DNA of 5,381 bases from an uncultured Chloroflexota bacterium (GCA_913046025.1 CAJWRP010000203.1:1-5381); one strand, 5' to 3'; shown: positions 1-5,381, counted from the first letter of the stretch. Notes: a model not told the origin generated them from the sequence alone. A program made the numbers and translations.

Positions 1-1
1 G

Positions 2-559
2 CTAAATGGTGGCAGTGAGCCGCGTAATGATGGCTGTGCGGTGGGCTACTAAAGGCCACCGCACAAACCCAGGCCTGATCCCCCACTCCTCTGAGGCTTG
101 CATCTGTTGTGTGATGCTACGTGCCCAAGGCGTGCTGGATAGCTCGCATAACGCACCGCTCTTGGACATGAAGTGGCTGGTAACCTGCTTCCAGGGCTCC
201 GTCCTTGGGCCATGCTCAAAATTTGTGCCCGTTGCTGGCAACTTGCCATAGGTCTCGCCTACGTCATCTACTTCGAATCCCACAGTGAAGCCTAGAGGGA
301 TTCGGTCCGATGCATGTGAGTTGCCAAAAGTAGCCTCTGCTGCTGCCTCTCGCGACCAGATGCCGTATTGAAGAACGCCATGAATATCTAATGTAGCGCA
401 GGCACCTTCTGACAGGGTATCCACAGAGAGCCCCAATACGTCTGTGTATAAGCTCACTGCGGACGCAAAATCCTCCACGACTTCTGCGATGCCAGCGACA
501 TGTCTAATCGTATTAAATACCCAATAAGCATCGCAGTGTCCGTCTGTCGGCTGGAGCAC
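2..559 (-). CDS. VOC (glyoxalase/dioxygenase-fold) family protein
   Basis: This is a single-domain protein of the vicinal oxygen chelate superfamily, which covers glyoxalases, extradiol dioxygenases and resistance proteins; the substrate cannot be told from sequence. With the GTG start used here it has 185 residues. The first beta-alpha unit (IRHVAGI, then ASAVSLYTDVLGLSVD) lies at about residues 17-47. The second half carries GFTVGFEVDD and ends ALCELSSTPWAR. His20 and Glu139 occupy the usual positions of metal ligands. The frame is open up to a TTG at 667, but no start has a convincing Shine-Dalgarno. GTG at 559 leaves only a short lead before the domain, so the start is uncertain and an N-terminal lesion is possible: an out-of-frame ATG lies at about 529-531, and family members usually begin near the F-N-T-I segment. 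The tail after about residue 147 has no clear domain match. A broken VOC gene lies upstream on the same strand. Confidence 0.7.
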   Translation of the reverse strand: MLQPTDGHCDAYWVFNTIRHVAGIAEVVEDFASAVSLYTDVLGLSVDTLSEGACATLDIHGVLQYGIWSREAAAEATFGNSHASDRIPLGFTVGFEVDDVGETYGKLPATGTNFEHGPRTEPWKQVTSHFMSKSGALCELSSTPWARSITQQMQASEEWGIRPGFVRWPLVAHRTAIITRLTATI

Positions 560-770
560 CAATGCGAGGTCTGGCCTTCCGGCTAGCAATGCAGTGTGTT
601 CTTGAGAGCTTGTCGGTTGATCCTGCCGAGCCCTCAAGCCTGATTCTATGTTTCGTGCTTGGTTCAATCTTGTACACCACTGTTCTAGCCAACGGTCCCC
701 TGCACTCCGCCATGTTCGCTACCCCCTCAGTGTTTTTAATTGGCTTTGATTTCGTGTAAGTCTTTGAAAC

Positions 771-1152
771 TTATTCCTTGAATATGCCAATGGTGTTTCC
801 TGCCGGGTCGGCAAAAAATCGCGTAGGCGCCCATTTCAGGTATGGGAGTGGGTGACATAACGATTTGGCCGCCCTTGGCCACAGCGCTGTCCAAGGACAC
901 CTGCAGATCGTCCAGATCGTCCACTTGAGTAGAAATTCTCGTAGTTATCGGGCATGTCCCCTTCAGTCTTCATGATGCCGCCGGTGACGCTGCCTTCCCG
1001 ATGCCGTATCCGTCCAGATCTTCAAGAATATTTATTTTCCAGTCCAACACACCACTGTAGAATTCCCGTAATTCGGCCGCATTTCTTCCAGCGATTTCCC
1101 AATGTACTATCGGAATTGCCACTGGATCCACCTTCTGTAAATGATGGGGCAT
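771..1152 (-). pseudogene. Frameshifted VOC (glyoxalase-like) family gene
   Basis: Three frames must be joined to read one VOC protein of about 125 residues. Frame A from the ATG at 1152 (or GTG at 1131) gives PIVHWEIAGRNAAELREFYS, VLDWKI and ends near GYGIGK. A shift near 992-996 leads to GSVTGGIMKTEGDMPDNYENFY. A second shift near 925-935 leads to VDDLDDLQVSLDSAVAKGG and PTPIPEMGAYAIF. A third, in the run of six A/T pairs at 813-818, restores ADPAGNTIGIFKE followed by TAA at 771-773. That ending is typical of short VOC proteins (…ADPxGNxIGIF). One extra base in the homopolymer explains the last shift, which could be a sequencing error, but three lesions in about 380 bp favour a pseudogene. 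No good Shine-Dalgarno precedes either start. The neighbouring downstream gene is also VOC, so this may be the decayed member of a tandem pair. Confidence 0.75.
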
Positions 1153-1188
1153 ACATTTAATAGAACAAATGTATTGCAGAACATTTGT
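1152..1188. promoter_or_regulatory. Alternating ACATTT/AAATGT half-sites (possible operator)
   Basis: Three copies of a hexamer alternate in orientation at an even 14-bp step: ACATTT at 1153-1158, AAATGT at 1167-1172 and ACATTT at 1181-1186. The last two sit in a perfect 8-8-8 dyad, ACAAATGT (1165-1172) and ACATTTGT (1181-1188). The first two form TACATTT (1152-1158) and AAATGTA (1167-1173). The array lies directly upstream of the broken VOC gene, where an operator or promoter would be. The regulator is unknown, and chance cannot be excluded in AT-rich DNA. Confidence 0.35.
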
Positions 1189-1390
1189 GCCTGTCAAGGG
1201 GGGATAAATCACTAAAAAGAGGAATTATTAATTACAACGAAAAACCAAGCGTTTTGGTTTGGTTGGCTACTAATAAACCGCAGACTGCTGGCGTCACGAT
1301 CTTGATCTCTGGCTGAGTGAAGGTAGGAAGAATAATTATTCCCGGCGTTGTTGTGGCCTTGATCAGTGCCGTGAGAATGATCACAATGCA
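1189..1390. other. Gene-free stretch between two pseudogenes
   Basis: No coding frame, hairpin or promoter could be supported here. On the minus strand the last B-repeat frame of the neighbouring pseudogene stays open down to about 1236, but the translation (for example TTTPGIIILPT) shows no recognisable module. It may be decayed coding sequence of the same protein. Confidence 0.4.
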
Positions 1391-1974
1391 CCTGAATGAG
1401 GCCTAAATCGACATGTCACCGGTAATTTCGAATTTGATCGTAGGTTCAGATGACGTGATTAAGCCTTACCAATTTGTGAATCCGCAGCCTTTCGCAGCTT
1501 GGGCACGAATGACGATGACTGGTCCTTCTGTATATGGATCGCTGGCATTTGCTGGCGGAGAGATGCTAATAATGCCCTCCGTAGGCAGGACAGGTCGAAC
1601 TTTCAGAACGTGTCTCGGTGCAGGCGCCGGGAGAACTGTAGTATCAGGCTGGAACGACAAGGCAAAGGGGTTCTCCGTATCAGCCCGGGTCCTTGCGGGA
1701 GGCAACTTTCATCGTAAAGGGGTACGTTCCTGACGTTGAGCTGCTTGTCTTTGGGACGCTTATTGTGAGGTCGCTGGTTCCGCTGTCGCTGGGAAAAAGC
1801 GAGACGTTGGCTACGGAAATTTCTACCCACGAATCGTCCAGTCCCAGCACCGCGATAGTAATAACGCCCACAACGTTGCTGGAGTTTTGGATGAAAATGT
1901 AAGCCTTGCACTTGCTCCGCTGGTACGACAGTGAGGTGGTCCGCCGTTACCGAGACCTGGGCGAAATCCGTCAT
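1391..1974 (-). pseudogene. Remnant of a secreted modular protein (Ig-like/NEW3-like module plus B-repeat)
   Basis: Joined frames read as part of an extracellular modular protein. It starts with DFAQVSVTADHLTVVPAEQ (ATG at 1972-1974, no Shine-Dalgarno). After shifts near 1909-1914 and 1893-1898 it continues as FIQNSSNVVGVITIAVLGLD, DSWVEISVANVSLFPSD and GTYPFTMKVASRKDPG. This is the pattern of Ig-like modules in archaeal and Chloroflexota surface proteins (LGLDPSWV…VSLFPGDS…GTYPFTV). A further shift near 1683-1700 leads to ADTENPFALSF and a divergent InlB-type B-repeat: EGIISISPP, DPYTEGPVIVIRAQAAKGCG and FTNW. Then TAA (1466-1468) stands where W-S-G is expected. The repeat goes on as SSEPTIKFEITGDMSI before a TAG (1403-1405) and ASFR. 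At least three frameshifts and two stops, no signal peptide and no anchor indicate a truncated, dead fragment. The joined reading is mine; module naming is from family patterns. Confidence 0.65.
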
Positions 1975-2027
1975 GTAGTTTAGTCGAAATCATGGTGGCA
2001 GATGCGAAAGAAATACACACCACCGCA

Positions 2028-2070
2028 GGTATCCAGTTCAATGGGGCAGTGCTGTGTTGGACTGGATACC
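2028..2070. repeat. 14-bp inverted repeat / hairpin downstream of the TPR gene
   Basis: GGTATCCAGTTCAA (2028-2041) and TTGGACTGGATACC (2057-2070) are inverted copies: ten outer pairs are perfect, then one T-G wobble and three more pairs, around a 15-base loop. The hairpin begins 6 bp past the stop of the leftward TPR gene, so it could act as its terminator or protect its 3' end. No T-run follows the stem directly; a loose TATTTCTTT comes about 12 bases later. It also marks the border of the decayed region, so a mobile-element remnant is an alternative. Confidence 0.6.
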
Positions 2071-2076
2071 GTAATG

Positions 2077-2601
2077 CTAACTGGGGCTCAGTCCCATAAG
2101 GGCCTTGGCCTTTTCATAGTCGGCAATGCCATCCTCGCGTCTGCCTGCTGCCCACAAGGCCATGCCTCTATTGTTGTAGGCGTACCAGAAATTCGGGTCC
2201 AGTTCGATGGCGCGGCTGTAGCTGATTATCGCGGCCTCGTAATCGGATTTATCAGACAGGACCATGCCAAGATTATTGTGCGCGTCCCTGTAGTCCGGCT
2301 TCATTTCGATGGCTTTGGTATAGTCTTCAATCGCCCTACCTGTCTCCATCAAACAGCGGAAGGCAATGCCTCGGTTATTGAAGAGCACCGGGTCATCAGC
2401 GTCTAGTTCGATGGCTTTCGTGTAGTCGGTGATGGCCGAGATATAGTCGGAGCTGTCCAGGTACGCGTTCGCCCGCAGGAAGTAGTTTCGGGGATTATCG
2501 GGCTCCTTCTCTATCTGCTCAGTGAGGCTAAGCGCCTGCTGGGCGAGGTGGTCGTTGTCGCTCATGTGACTCAGGTCGGGGTTGTTTTGCCAATTGACCA
2601 T
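2077..2601 (-). CDS. Tetratricopeptide repeat (TPR) protein
   Basis: This 174-residue protein is made almost wholly of four TPR units at about residues 37-70, 71-104, 105-138 and 139-170. Each shows the Y/N..G.A…G…AI.DY.KAIELDP pattern (for example AITDYTKAIELDADD and AIEDYTKAIEMKPDY). TPR arrays are helical scaffolds for protein-protein contacts; there is no catalytic domain, and the partner is unknown. The first 36 residues are polar, with no signal peptide or membrane segment, so it is probably cytoplasmic. The ATG at 2599-2601 is chosen because GGAGGG (2606-2611) lies four bases upstream; the frame stays open further upstream but without such a site. Repeats are visible in the DNA too, as near-copies of TTCGATGGCTTT around 2306 and 2408. 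It is transcribed divergently from the unknown gene at 2705, so the two may share control. Confidence 0.88.
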   Translation of the reverse strand: MVNWQNNPDLSHMSDNDHLAQQALSLTEQIEKEPDNPRNYFLRANAYLDSSDYISAITDYTKAIELDADDPVLFNNRGIAFRCLMETGRAIEDYTKAIEMKPDYRDAHNNLGMVLSDKSDYEAAIISYSRAIELDPNFWYAYNNRGMALWAAGRREDGIADYEKAKALMGLSPS

Positions 2602-2704
2602 GATGCCCTCCGCCGATAAGAGAATGTGCAGGTGGATGCCGGTCTGATGCGCTGTTAAGATGATACACCGATGATACACGAGGGCACGAAAATTGGAGGA
2701 GATC
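2602..2704. promoter_or_regulatory. Divergent control region with tandem GATGATACAC repeat
   Basis: These 103 bp separate the starts of the TPR gene (minus) and the unknown gene (plus) and must hold both promoters. A perfect direct repeat, GATGATACAC, occurs at 2659-2668 and 2670-2679. Its 11-bp period is about one helical turn, which would place two bound proteins on the same face of the DNA. Ribosome binding sites flank both ends: GGAGGG on minus at 2606-2611 and GGAGGAG on plus at 2695-2701. No -35/-10 pair stands out clearly on either strand. Confidence 0.45.
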
Positions 2705-3283
2705 ATGGCCAACCCTACAGACCCAAACAAGATTGTCCTGACCGGCGAAAATTCATTTATACGTTTGTATGCTAGTGCCGGTGGTCCGCTGCTCACCAGG
2801 TCCAGCCATTGGCGTATAATGCTTAGTCCGGCAGGTCCAGGGCACGTGCTTTACCTGAAGAGCGACCTCACCAACGACGAAGTGCGCATATACTCCGATA
2901 ACATTGCGCTGGCACGCTGGCTTCAGGGCGAGATCGAGACGTTCCTGTTCCCGGACTTCGCGGACGAGAACATTCCAGTCACAGAGGCTGAGTTCAACAA
3001 TACGGGCGATTCCCGCTCGTTTTGGACGGAGACCGTCGAGTCTGAAGAGGAGTCCATGGCACTTAGCTGGTACGACTTCGAGGAGCCTTATATGCTGACA
3101 GCCACGGCCGGATCCGTTGAGGGCAGGCCCCACGGAGTGTACAGCTGCTTCATTCCAGCGCGTAGGGCACAGTTTACGCTCAACGGTATAGTAGCCGAAG
3201 GCGTAACCCTTCCAGAGATGCGTGGTGACAAGCAGAGCAGCACGTCTTGCCTCGCCTGGTCTGAGACCTGGGTCAAGCCGTAA
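2705..3283 (+). CDS. Hypothetical protein, 192 residues, no recognised family
   Basis: I do not recognise this protein. The ATG at 2705 is preceded by a strong GGAGGAG (2695-2701). A TTG start four codons earlier would bury that site, so ATG is preferred. The chain has no signal peptide or membrane segment and is acidic in the middle (residues 84-118, rich in D and E). The rhythm of short hydrophobic stretches (KIVLTGENSFIRLYA, HVLYLKSD, EVRIYSD, GVYSCFIPARRAQFTLNG) suggests a mainly beta fold. Tryptophans and aromatics are frequent (SHWRIML, ALARWLQ, SFWTE, LSWYDFEEP) and the end is CLAWSETWVKP. Two cysteines (148 and 182) are not arranged as a metal site. It diverges from the TPR gene across a 103-bp gap. 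Base use and the intact frame mark it as a real gene; the function is unknown. Confidence 0.8.
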   Translation: MANPTDPNKIVLTGENSFIRLYASAGGPLLTRSSHWRIMLSPAGPGHVLYLKSDLTNDEVRIYSDNIALARWLQGEIETFLFPDFADENIPVTEAEFNNTGDSRSFWTETVESEEESMALSWYDFEEPYMLTATAGSVEGRPHGVYSCFIPARRAQFTLNGIVAEGVTLPEMRGDKQSSTSCLAWSETWVKP

Positions 3284-3347
3284 ATTTTTGAATACCACAC
3301 CCACTTCCCCTCTCGGCACACGTGAAAGTCAGTTGGGAACTGAAGGC

Positions 3348-3375
3348 TTGAACTGTTGGCTTAATTTAGTAAAAT
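3348..3375 (+). promoter_or_regulatory. Sigma-70-like promoter for the thiolase/DUF35 operon
   Basis: TTGAAC (3348-3353, four of six to TTGACA) and TAAAAT (3370-3375, five of six to TATAAT) are separated by 16 bp. The -10 box lies about 46 bp before the ATG at 3422, a normal leader length. The 138-bp gap to the preceding gene contains no clear terminator hairpin, so some read-through from upstream remains possible. Confidence 0.5.
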
Positions 3376-3421
3376 GCGCTGTAGATCAGCGGCGCATGTA
3401 AGTTCAACTTGGAGACAGAAT

Positions 3422-4576
3422 ATGACGGTACGTGGCAAAGCAGCAATCGTTGGCATAGGCGAAGTGCCTACGAAACGAGTGCGGCCAGACAGGACCATGT
3501 ACGGCCTCTGCGCAGAAGCGGCGCAACTGGCCCTCGAGGATGCAGGCCTAACCAAGGCCGACATCAATGGTCTTGTAACAGATGGAGGTTACGGTACTCC
3601 CGCTGCCATGGCTGAGTATTTCGACCTGAAGCCGAAATTTGCCACGGGCGTGTCCATGCAAGGGGCCAGCGGTGCGACGGCCACTGTGGCGGCAACGCTT
3701 GCTATTAATGGTGGGCTTTGCGATACCGTCCTGGTGGTCATGGGCAACTCTCGTGAATACAGGGCGAGCATGGGAAACCCAGCCCCAGGCGTTCGCTCCG
3801 AATGGGAAGAGCCGTACGGCATGGCGCCAGGAGCTAATACGGGCTATGGCCTAATGTACCAGCGCCACATGCACGAGTACGGCACCACAGAAGAGCAGTT
3901 GGCCAAGGTATCCGTGAACCAGCGATTCAATGCTTTGACCAATGAGAACGCAGTCTTTTTCGGGCAAACCATTACCGTCGATGATGTGATGAACTCTCGA
4001 TACATAAATCGCCCACTAAAACTGCTAGAGTCGGTTATGCCCTGCGATGGTGCGGCTGCGCTAATCATCACTACGCCCGAACGGGCAAAGACGCTGCGCA
4101 ACAGACCTGCCTACATTCTGGGTGTCGGCATGGAGCAGGCGGAGCTGAACATCTGGCAACGGGACGACATAACTGTTACGCCGGTTGCGGGGTCAGCATC
4201 GCGGGCCTTCGCCATGGCTGGTTACGAGCCGTCCGATATGGAGTTTGCTGAATTCTACGACTGATACACCATTCTCGTGGCCGTGTGCCTCGAAGATGCC
4301 GGGTTCGTAAAGAAGGGCGAGATTGGCCCCTTTTTCGAGTCTACCGATACTACCTATAGTGGAACATTCCCGGTCAATACAGACGGCGGGCAGCTCTCCG
4401 GTGGACAGCCGGGACTTGCGGGAGGCTTTCGCCACGTAGTAGAGGGGGCTCGCCAGATCATGGGCAAGGCCGGCGGACGTCAAGTGCCCAAAAACGACTT
4501 GTGCATGGTGAATGGTTGAGGCGGTACGGCGAGCGAAATGTGCTCGCTGGTTCTCGGGTCCGAGAACACACTCTGA
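3422..4576 (+). CDS. SCP-x-type thiolase-fold protein with two in-frame UGA codons
   Basis: This is a thiolase-superfamily acyl-CoA enzyme, paired with the DUF35 gene downstream. The start is ATG 3422 with GGAGA at 3411-3415. The N-terminal half has GKAAIVGIGEVPTKR (5-19), AAQLALEDAGLTKADINGLV (33-52) and GVSMQGASGATA (76-87). The last segment holds the nucleophile loop, where the usual Cys is absent (Gly81-Ala82-Ser83). After AEFYD the frame meets TGA at 4262-4264 (codon 281) but continues as YTILVAVCLEDAGF, NTDGGQLSGGQPGLAGG and LCMVNG. TGA at 4517-4519 (codon 366) is followed by GGTASEMCSLVLGSE and a final TGA at 4574. Reading through both gives 384 codons, the usual family length, with no frameshift. 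Codon 281 aligns with the Cys of the HDCF loop of SCP2 thiolases. The GHP histidine is Gln329. If the UGAs are stops, the product is a 280-residue truncated protein. Nonsense mutation, base error and selenocysteine insertion all fit. Neither missing catalytic residue is unusual in DUF35-partnered, non-thiolytic members. Confidence 0.8.
4273..4296 (+). promoter_or_regulatory. Stem-loop after the first internal UGA (SECIS-like candidate)
   Basis: Downstream of UGA 4262-4264 the RNA can fold as follows: 4273-4275 with 4294-4296 (A4293 bulged), C4276-G4292, G4277-C4291, a U4278/U4290 mismatch, then G4279-C4289, G4280-C4288 and C4281-G4287, closed by the loop CGUGU (4282-4286). The loop starts 17 bases after the UGA and has G in its second position. 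Counting the U of UGA as 1, the unpaired U is at 17, as is the bulged U17 of the E. coli fdhF SECIS, and a GU pair of bases sits in the loop. The stem is short and could be chance. Confidence 0.3.
4527..4549 (+). promoter_or_regulatory. Stem-loop after the second internal UGA
   Basis: GCGAGC (4529-4534) pairs perfectly with GCTCGC (4542-4547), extended by a G-U and a C-G pair to eight pairs (4527-4549). The loop GAAAUGU (4535-4541) begins with G and starts 15 bases after UGA 4517-4519. It is a stable hairpin inside the coding frame. It could be a recoding signal or merely a coding-sequence palindrome; the genuine final stop at 4574 also has a small CTCT/AGAG hairpin behind it, which shows that such structures are not rare. 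Confidence 0.35.
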
Positions 4577-4619
4577 GCCTCTCTAAAGAGTCTGAAATCG
4601 AAAATGCAAAGGTCATGAG

Positions 4620-5036
4620 ATGACGTCTGAATATACGAAGCCCTTGCCGGTTGCTGCCAACCCAGAGCATACACAGCCCTTCTGGGATGCGACCAAAAGC
4701 CACAAGCTGCTATTGCCTCGATGCGATGCGTGCTCCAACTCGTTCTTCTATCCCAGGGAGAGGTGCCCCCGCTGCCTGTCCGGCGATCTGTCCTGGGTAG
4801 AATCCGAAGGCAAAGGGAGGGTGTACTCGTTCACCGTGATACAGCAGCCGGTGGACAAGGCGTTCCTAGAAGATGTCCCGTACATATACGCAATCATCCA
4901 GTTGGAAGAAGGGCCGCGCATGATCTCTAATGTTATCGACTGCGCCATCGAGGAAGTCCGCGTCGATATGGCTGTCACAGCCGTTTTCGATGACGTTACG
5001 TCCGATGTAACGCTGGTGAAATTCAGGCCGACTTAG
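4620..5036 (+). CDS. DUF35 zinc-ribbon/OB-fold partner of the thiolase-like enzyme
   Basis: This 138-residue protein has the two-part DUF35 layout. An N-terminal helix (EHTQPFWDATKSHKLLLPRC) leads into a rubredoxin-like zinc ribbon with Cys35-x2-Cys38 and Cys49-x2-Cys52 (CDAC…CPRC). An OB-fold follows from about residue 58 (GKGRVYSFTVIQQPV, then PYIYAIIQLEEGPRMISNV). Proteins of this family bind SCP-x-type thiolases or HMG-CoA synthases and help hold the acyl-CoA; ChsH2 with Ltp2 and the archaeal thiolase complex are studied cases. The ATG at 4620 has AAAGG at 4608-4612. The gene lies 43 bp after the last stop of the thiolase frame and is probably co-transcribed. It is intact with all four cysteines, which argues that the pair was recently, or still is, functional. 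It ends three bases from a convergent gene. Confidence 0.92.
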   Translation: MTSEYTKPLPVAANPEHTQPFWDATKSHKLLLPRCDACSNSFFYPRERCPRCLSGDLSWVESEGKGRVYSFTVIQQPVDKAFLEDVPYIYAIIQLEEGPRMISNVIDCAIEEVRVDMAVTAVFDDVTSDVTLVKFRPT

Positions 5037-5039
5037 TGC

Positions 5040-5381
5040 CTAGAGGGACAACTGCTCCGTCCAGTCCAGAAACGGCAGCGAGTCTACAAGCAGAAACTGA
5101 AACCCGGCCTGCCCGGCAAAGTACTCGTCCATATCCGTGTCTCCGATGTGCAGAAAGCTTGTGGCCTCGAATTCGGCTTTAACATCGTCCAGTCGGTTCT
5201 TCAGCACTGTGAAGTCCACTGTCATGTCGTACTTGTCCCACATCTGCTGCTGGTAGCTGACAGGCCTATCGGAGCAGCTGCCCACCCATAGTCCCATGGC
5301 CTGGATTTTCCTGACCATTTCCATTGTGATGCTGCCCCGTGGGTCACCAAACTCCAGCGTTCCATCAATGTCAAAACTAAC
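5040..5381 (-). CDS. HAD-family phosphatase/hydrolase, 5' end outside the window
   Basis: The 113 residues in view contain all four HAD motifs in order. Motif I is FDIDGT (nucleophile Asp4 and acid Asp6, counted from the window edge). Motif II is GSCSDRP (Ser37). The motif III lysine is probably Lys61 in VLKNRLDD. Motif IV is HIGDTDMDEYFAGQAG (Asp81, with Asp85 for Mg2+). Only about 30 residues separate motifs I and II and no cap domain is inserted, so it is a small capless member that may act on a large or phosphoprotein-like substrate; the real substrate is unknown. Motif I lies three residues from the edge, so only a few N-terminal residues are likely missing. The stop TAG (5040-5042) lies three bases from the end of the convergent DUF35 gene, with no terminator between them. 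Confidence 0.88.
   Translation of the reverse strand, partial: VSFDIDGTLEFGDPRGSITMEMVRKIQAMGLWVGSCSDRPVSYQQQMWDKYDMTVDFTVLKNRLDDVKAEFEATSFLHIGDTDMDEYFAGQAGFQFLLVDSLPFLDWTEQLSL

Noticed and set aside
1413..1733. Open plus-strand frame of 106 codons
   Set aside because: It lies opposite the Ig-like/B-repeat remnant, whose joined minus-strand translation matches known module patterns; the plus frame does not.
2028..2070. Classical rho-independent terminator
   Set aside because: The stem is strong, but no run of T follows it directly on either strand, so it is reported only as an inverted repeat with possible termination function.
2002..2406. Open plus-strand frame of 134 codons
   Set aside because: It is the antisense shadow of the TPR repeats; the minus frame matches the TPR consensus four times.
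2753..3319. Open minus-strand frame of 188 codons
   Set aside because: It is antisense to the unknown plus-strand gene, has no ribosome binding site, and its translation shows no family pattern; the plus frame has a strong GGAGGAG and a coherent composition.
3284..3347. Terminator after the unknown gene
   Set aside because: A short ATTTTTG follows the stop, but no stem precedes it and no hairpin could be built in this stretch.
3422..4576. A genetic code in which TGA means Trp or Gly
   Set aside because: TGG serves for Trp in this gene and its neighbours, and TGA at 4574 ends the protein at the family-typical length. A general reassignment would extend the frame into the next gene. No other gene here shows in-frame TGA at aligned positions.
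1..5381. CRISPR array, tRNA, rRNA or transposase
   Set aside because: No regularly spaced repeat array, no cloverleaf-like segment and no transposase or integrase motif was seen on either strand.

Overview
The window looks like a chromosomal piece of a mid-GC bacterium, possibly a Chloroflexota lineage such as SAR202/Dehalococcoidia. That guess is inference from gene content: an SCP-x-type thiolase paired with a DUF35 protein, VOC proteins, and a modular Ig-like/B-repeat surface-protein remnant. There is no RNA gene or housekeeping marker to confirm it.

The left part (1-1980), read on the minus strand, is largely decaying. An open VOC (glyoxalase-fold) gene ends at 2. Upstream of it lies a second VOC gene broken by three frameshifts (771-1152). 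Next comes a fragment of a secreted-type protein with an Ig-like/NEW3-like module and a divergent InlB-type B-repeat (1391-1974), which carries at least three frameshifts and two nonsense codons. A set of alternating ACATTT/AAATGT half-sites sits before the broken VOC gene. A 14-bp inverted repeat (2028-2070) separates the decayed zone from intact genes.

The middle (2077-3283) holds a divergent pair with strong ribosome binding sites: a four-repeat TPR protein on minus and an unrecognised 192-residue protein on plus. Their 103-bp shared control region has a tandem 10-bp repeat with an 11-bp period.

The right part (3348-5036, plus) is a likely two-gene operon with a recognisable promoter: a thiolase-fold enzyme and its DUF35 zinc-ribbon/OB-fold partner. 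Such pairs form acyl-CoA condensing or cleaving enzymes (for example Ltp2-ChsH2 in steroid side-chain removal). The thiolase frame contains two in-frame UGA codons, yet it continues with family-like sequence to a third UGA, giving 384 codons. The first UGA falls where SCP2-type thiolases carry the cysteine of the HDCF loop. Both internal UGAs are followed by a stem-loop at a distance similar to bacterial SECIS elements. The choice between nonsense mutation, sequencing error and selenocysteine recoding is open, and this is the best lead in the window. A HAD-family phosphatase converges on the DUF35 gene and runs off the right edge.
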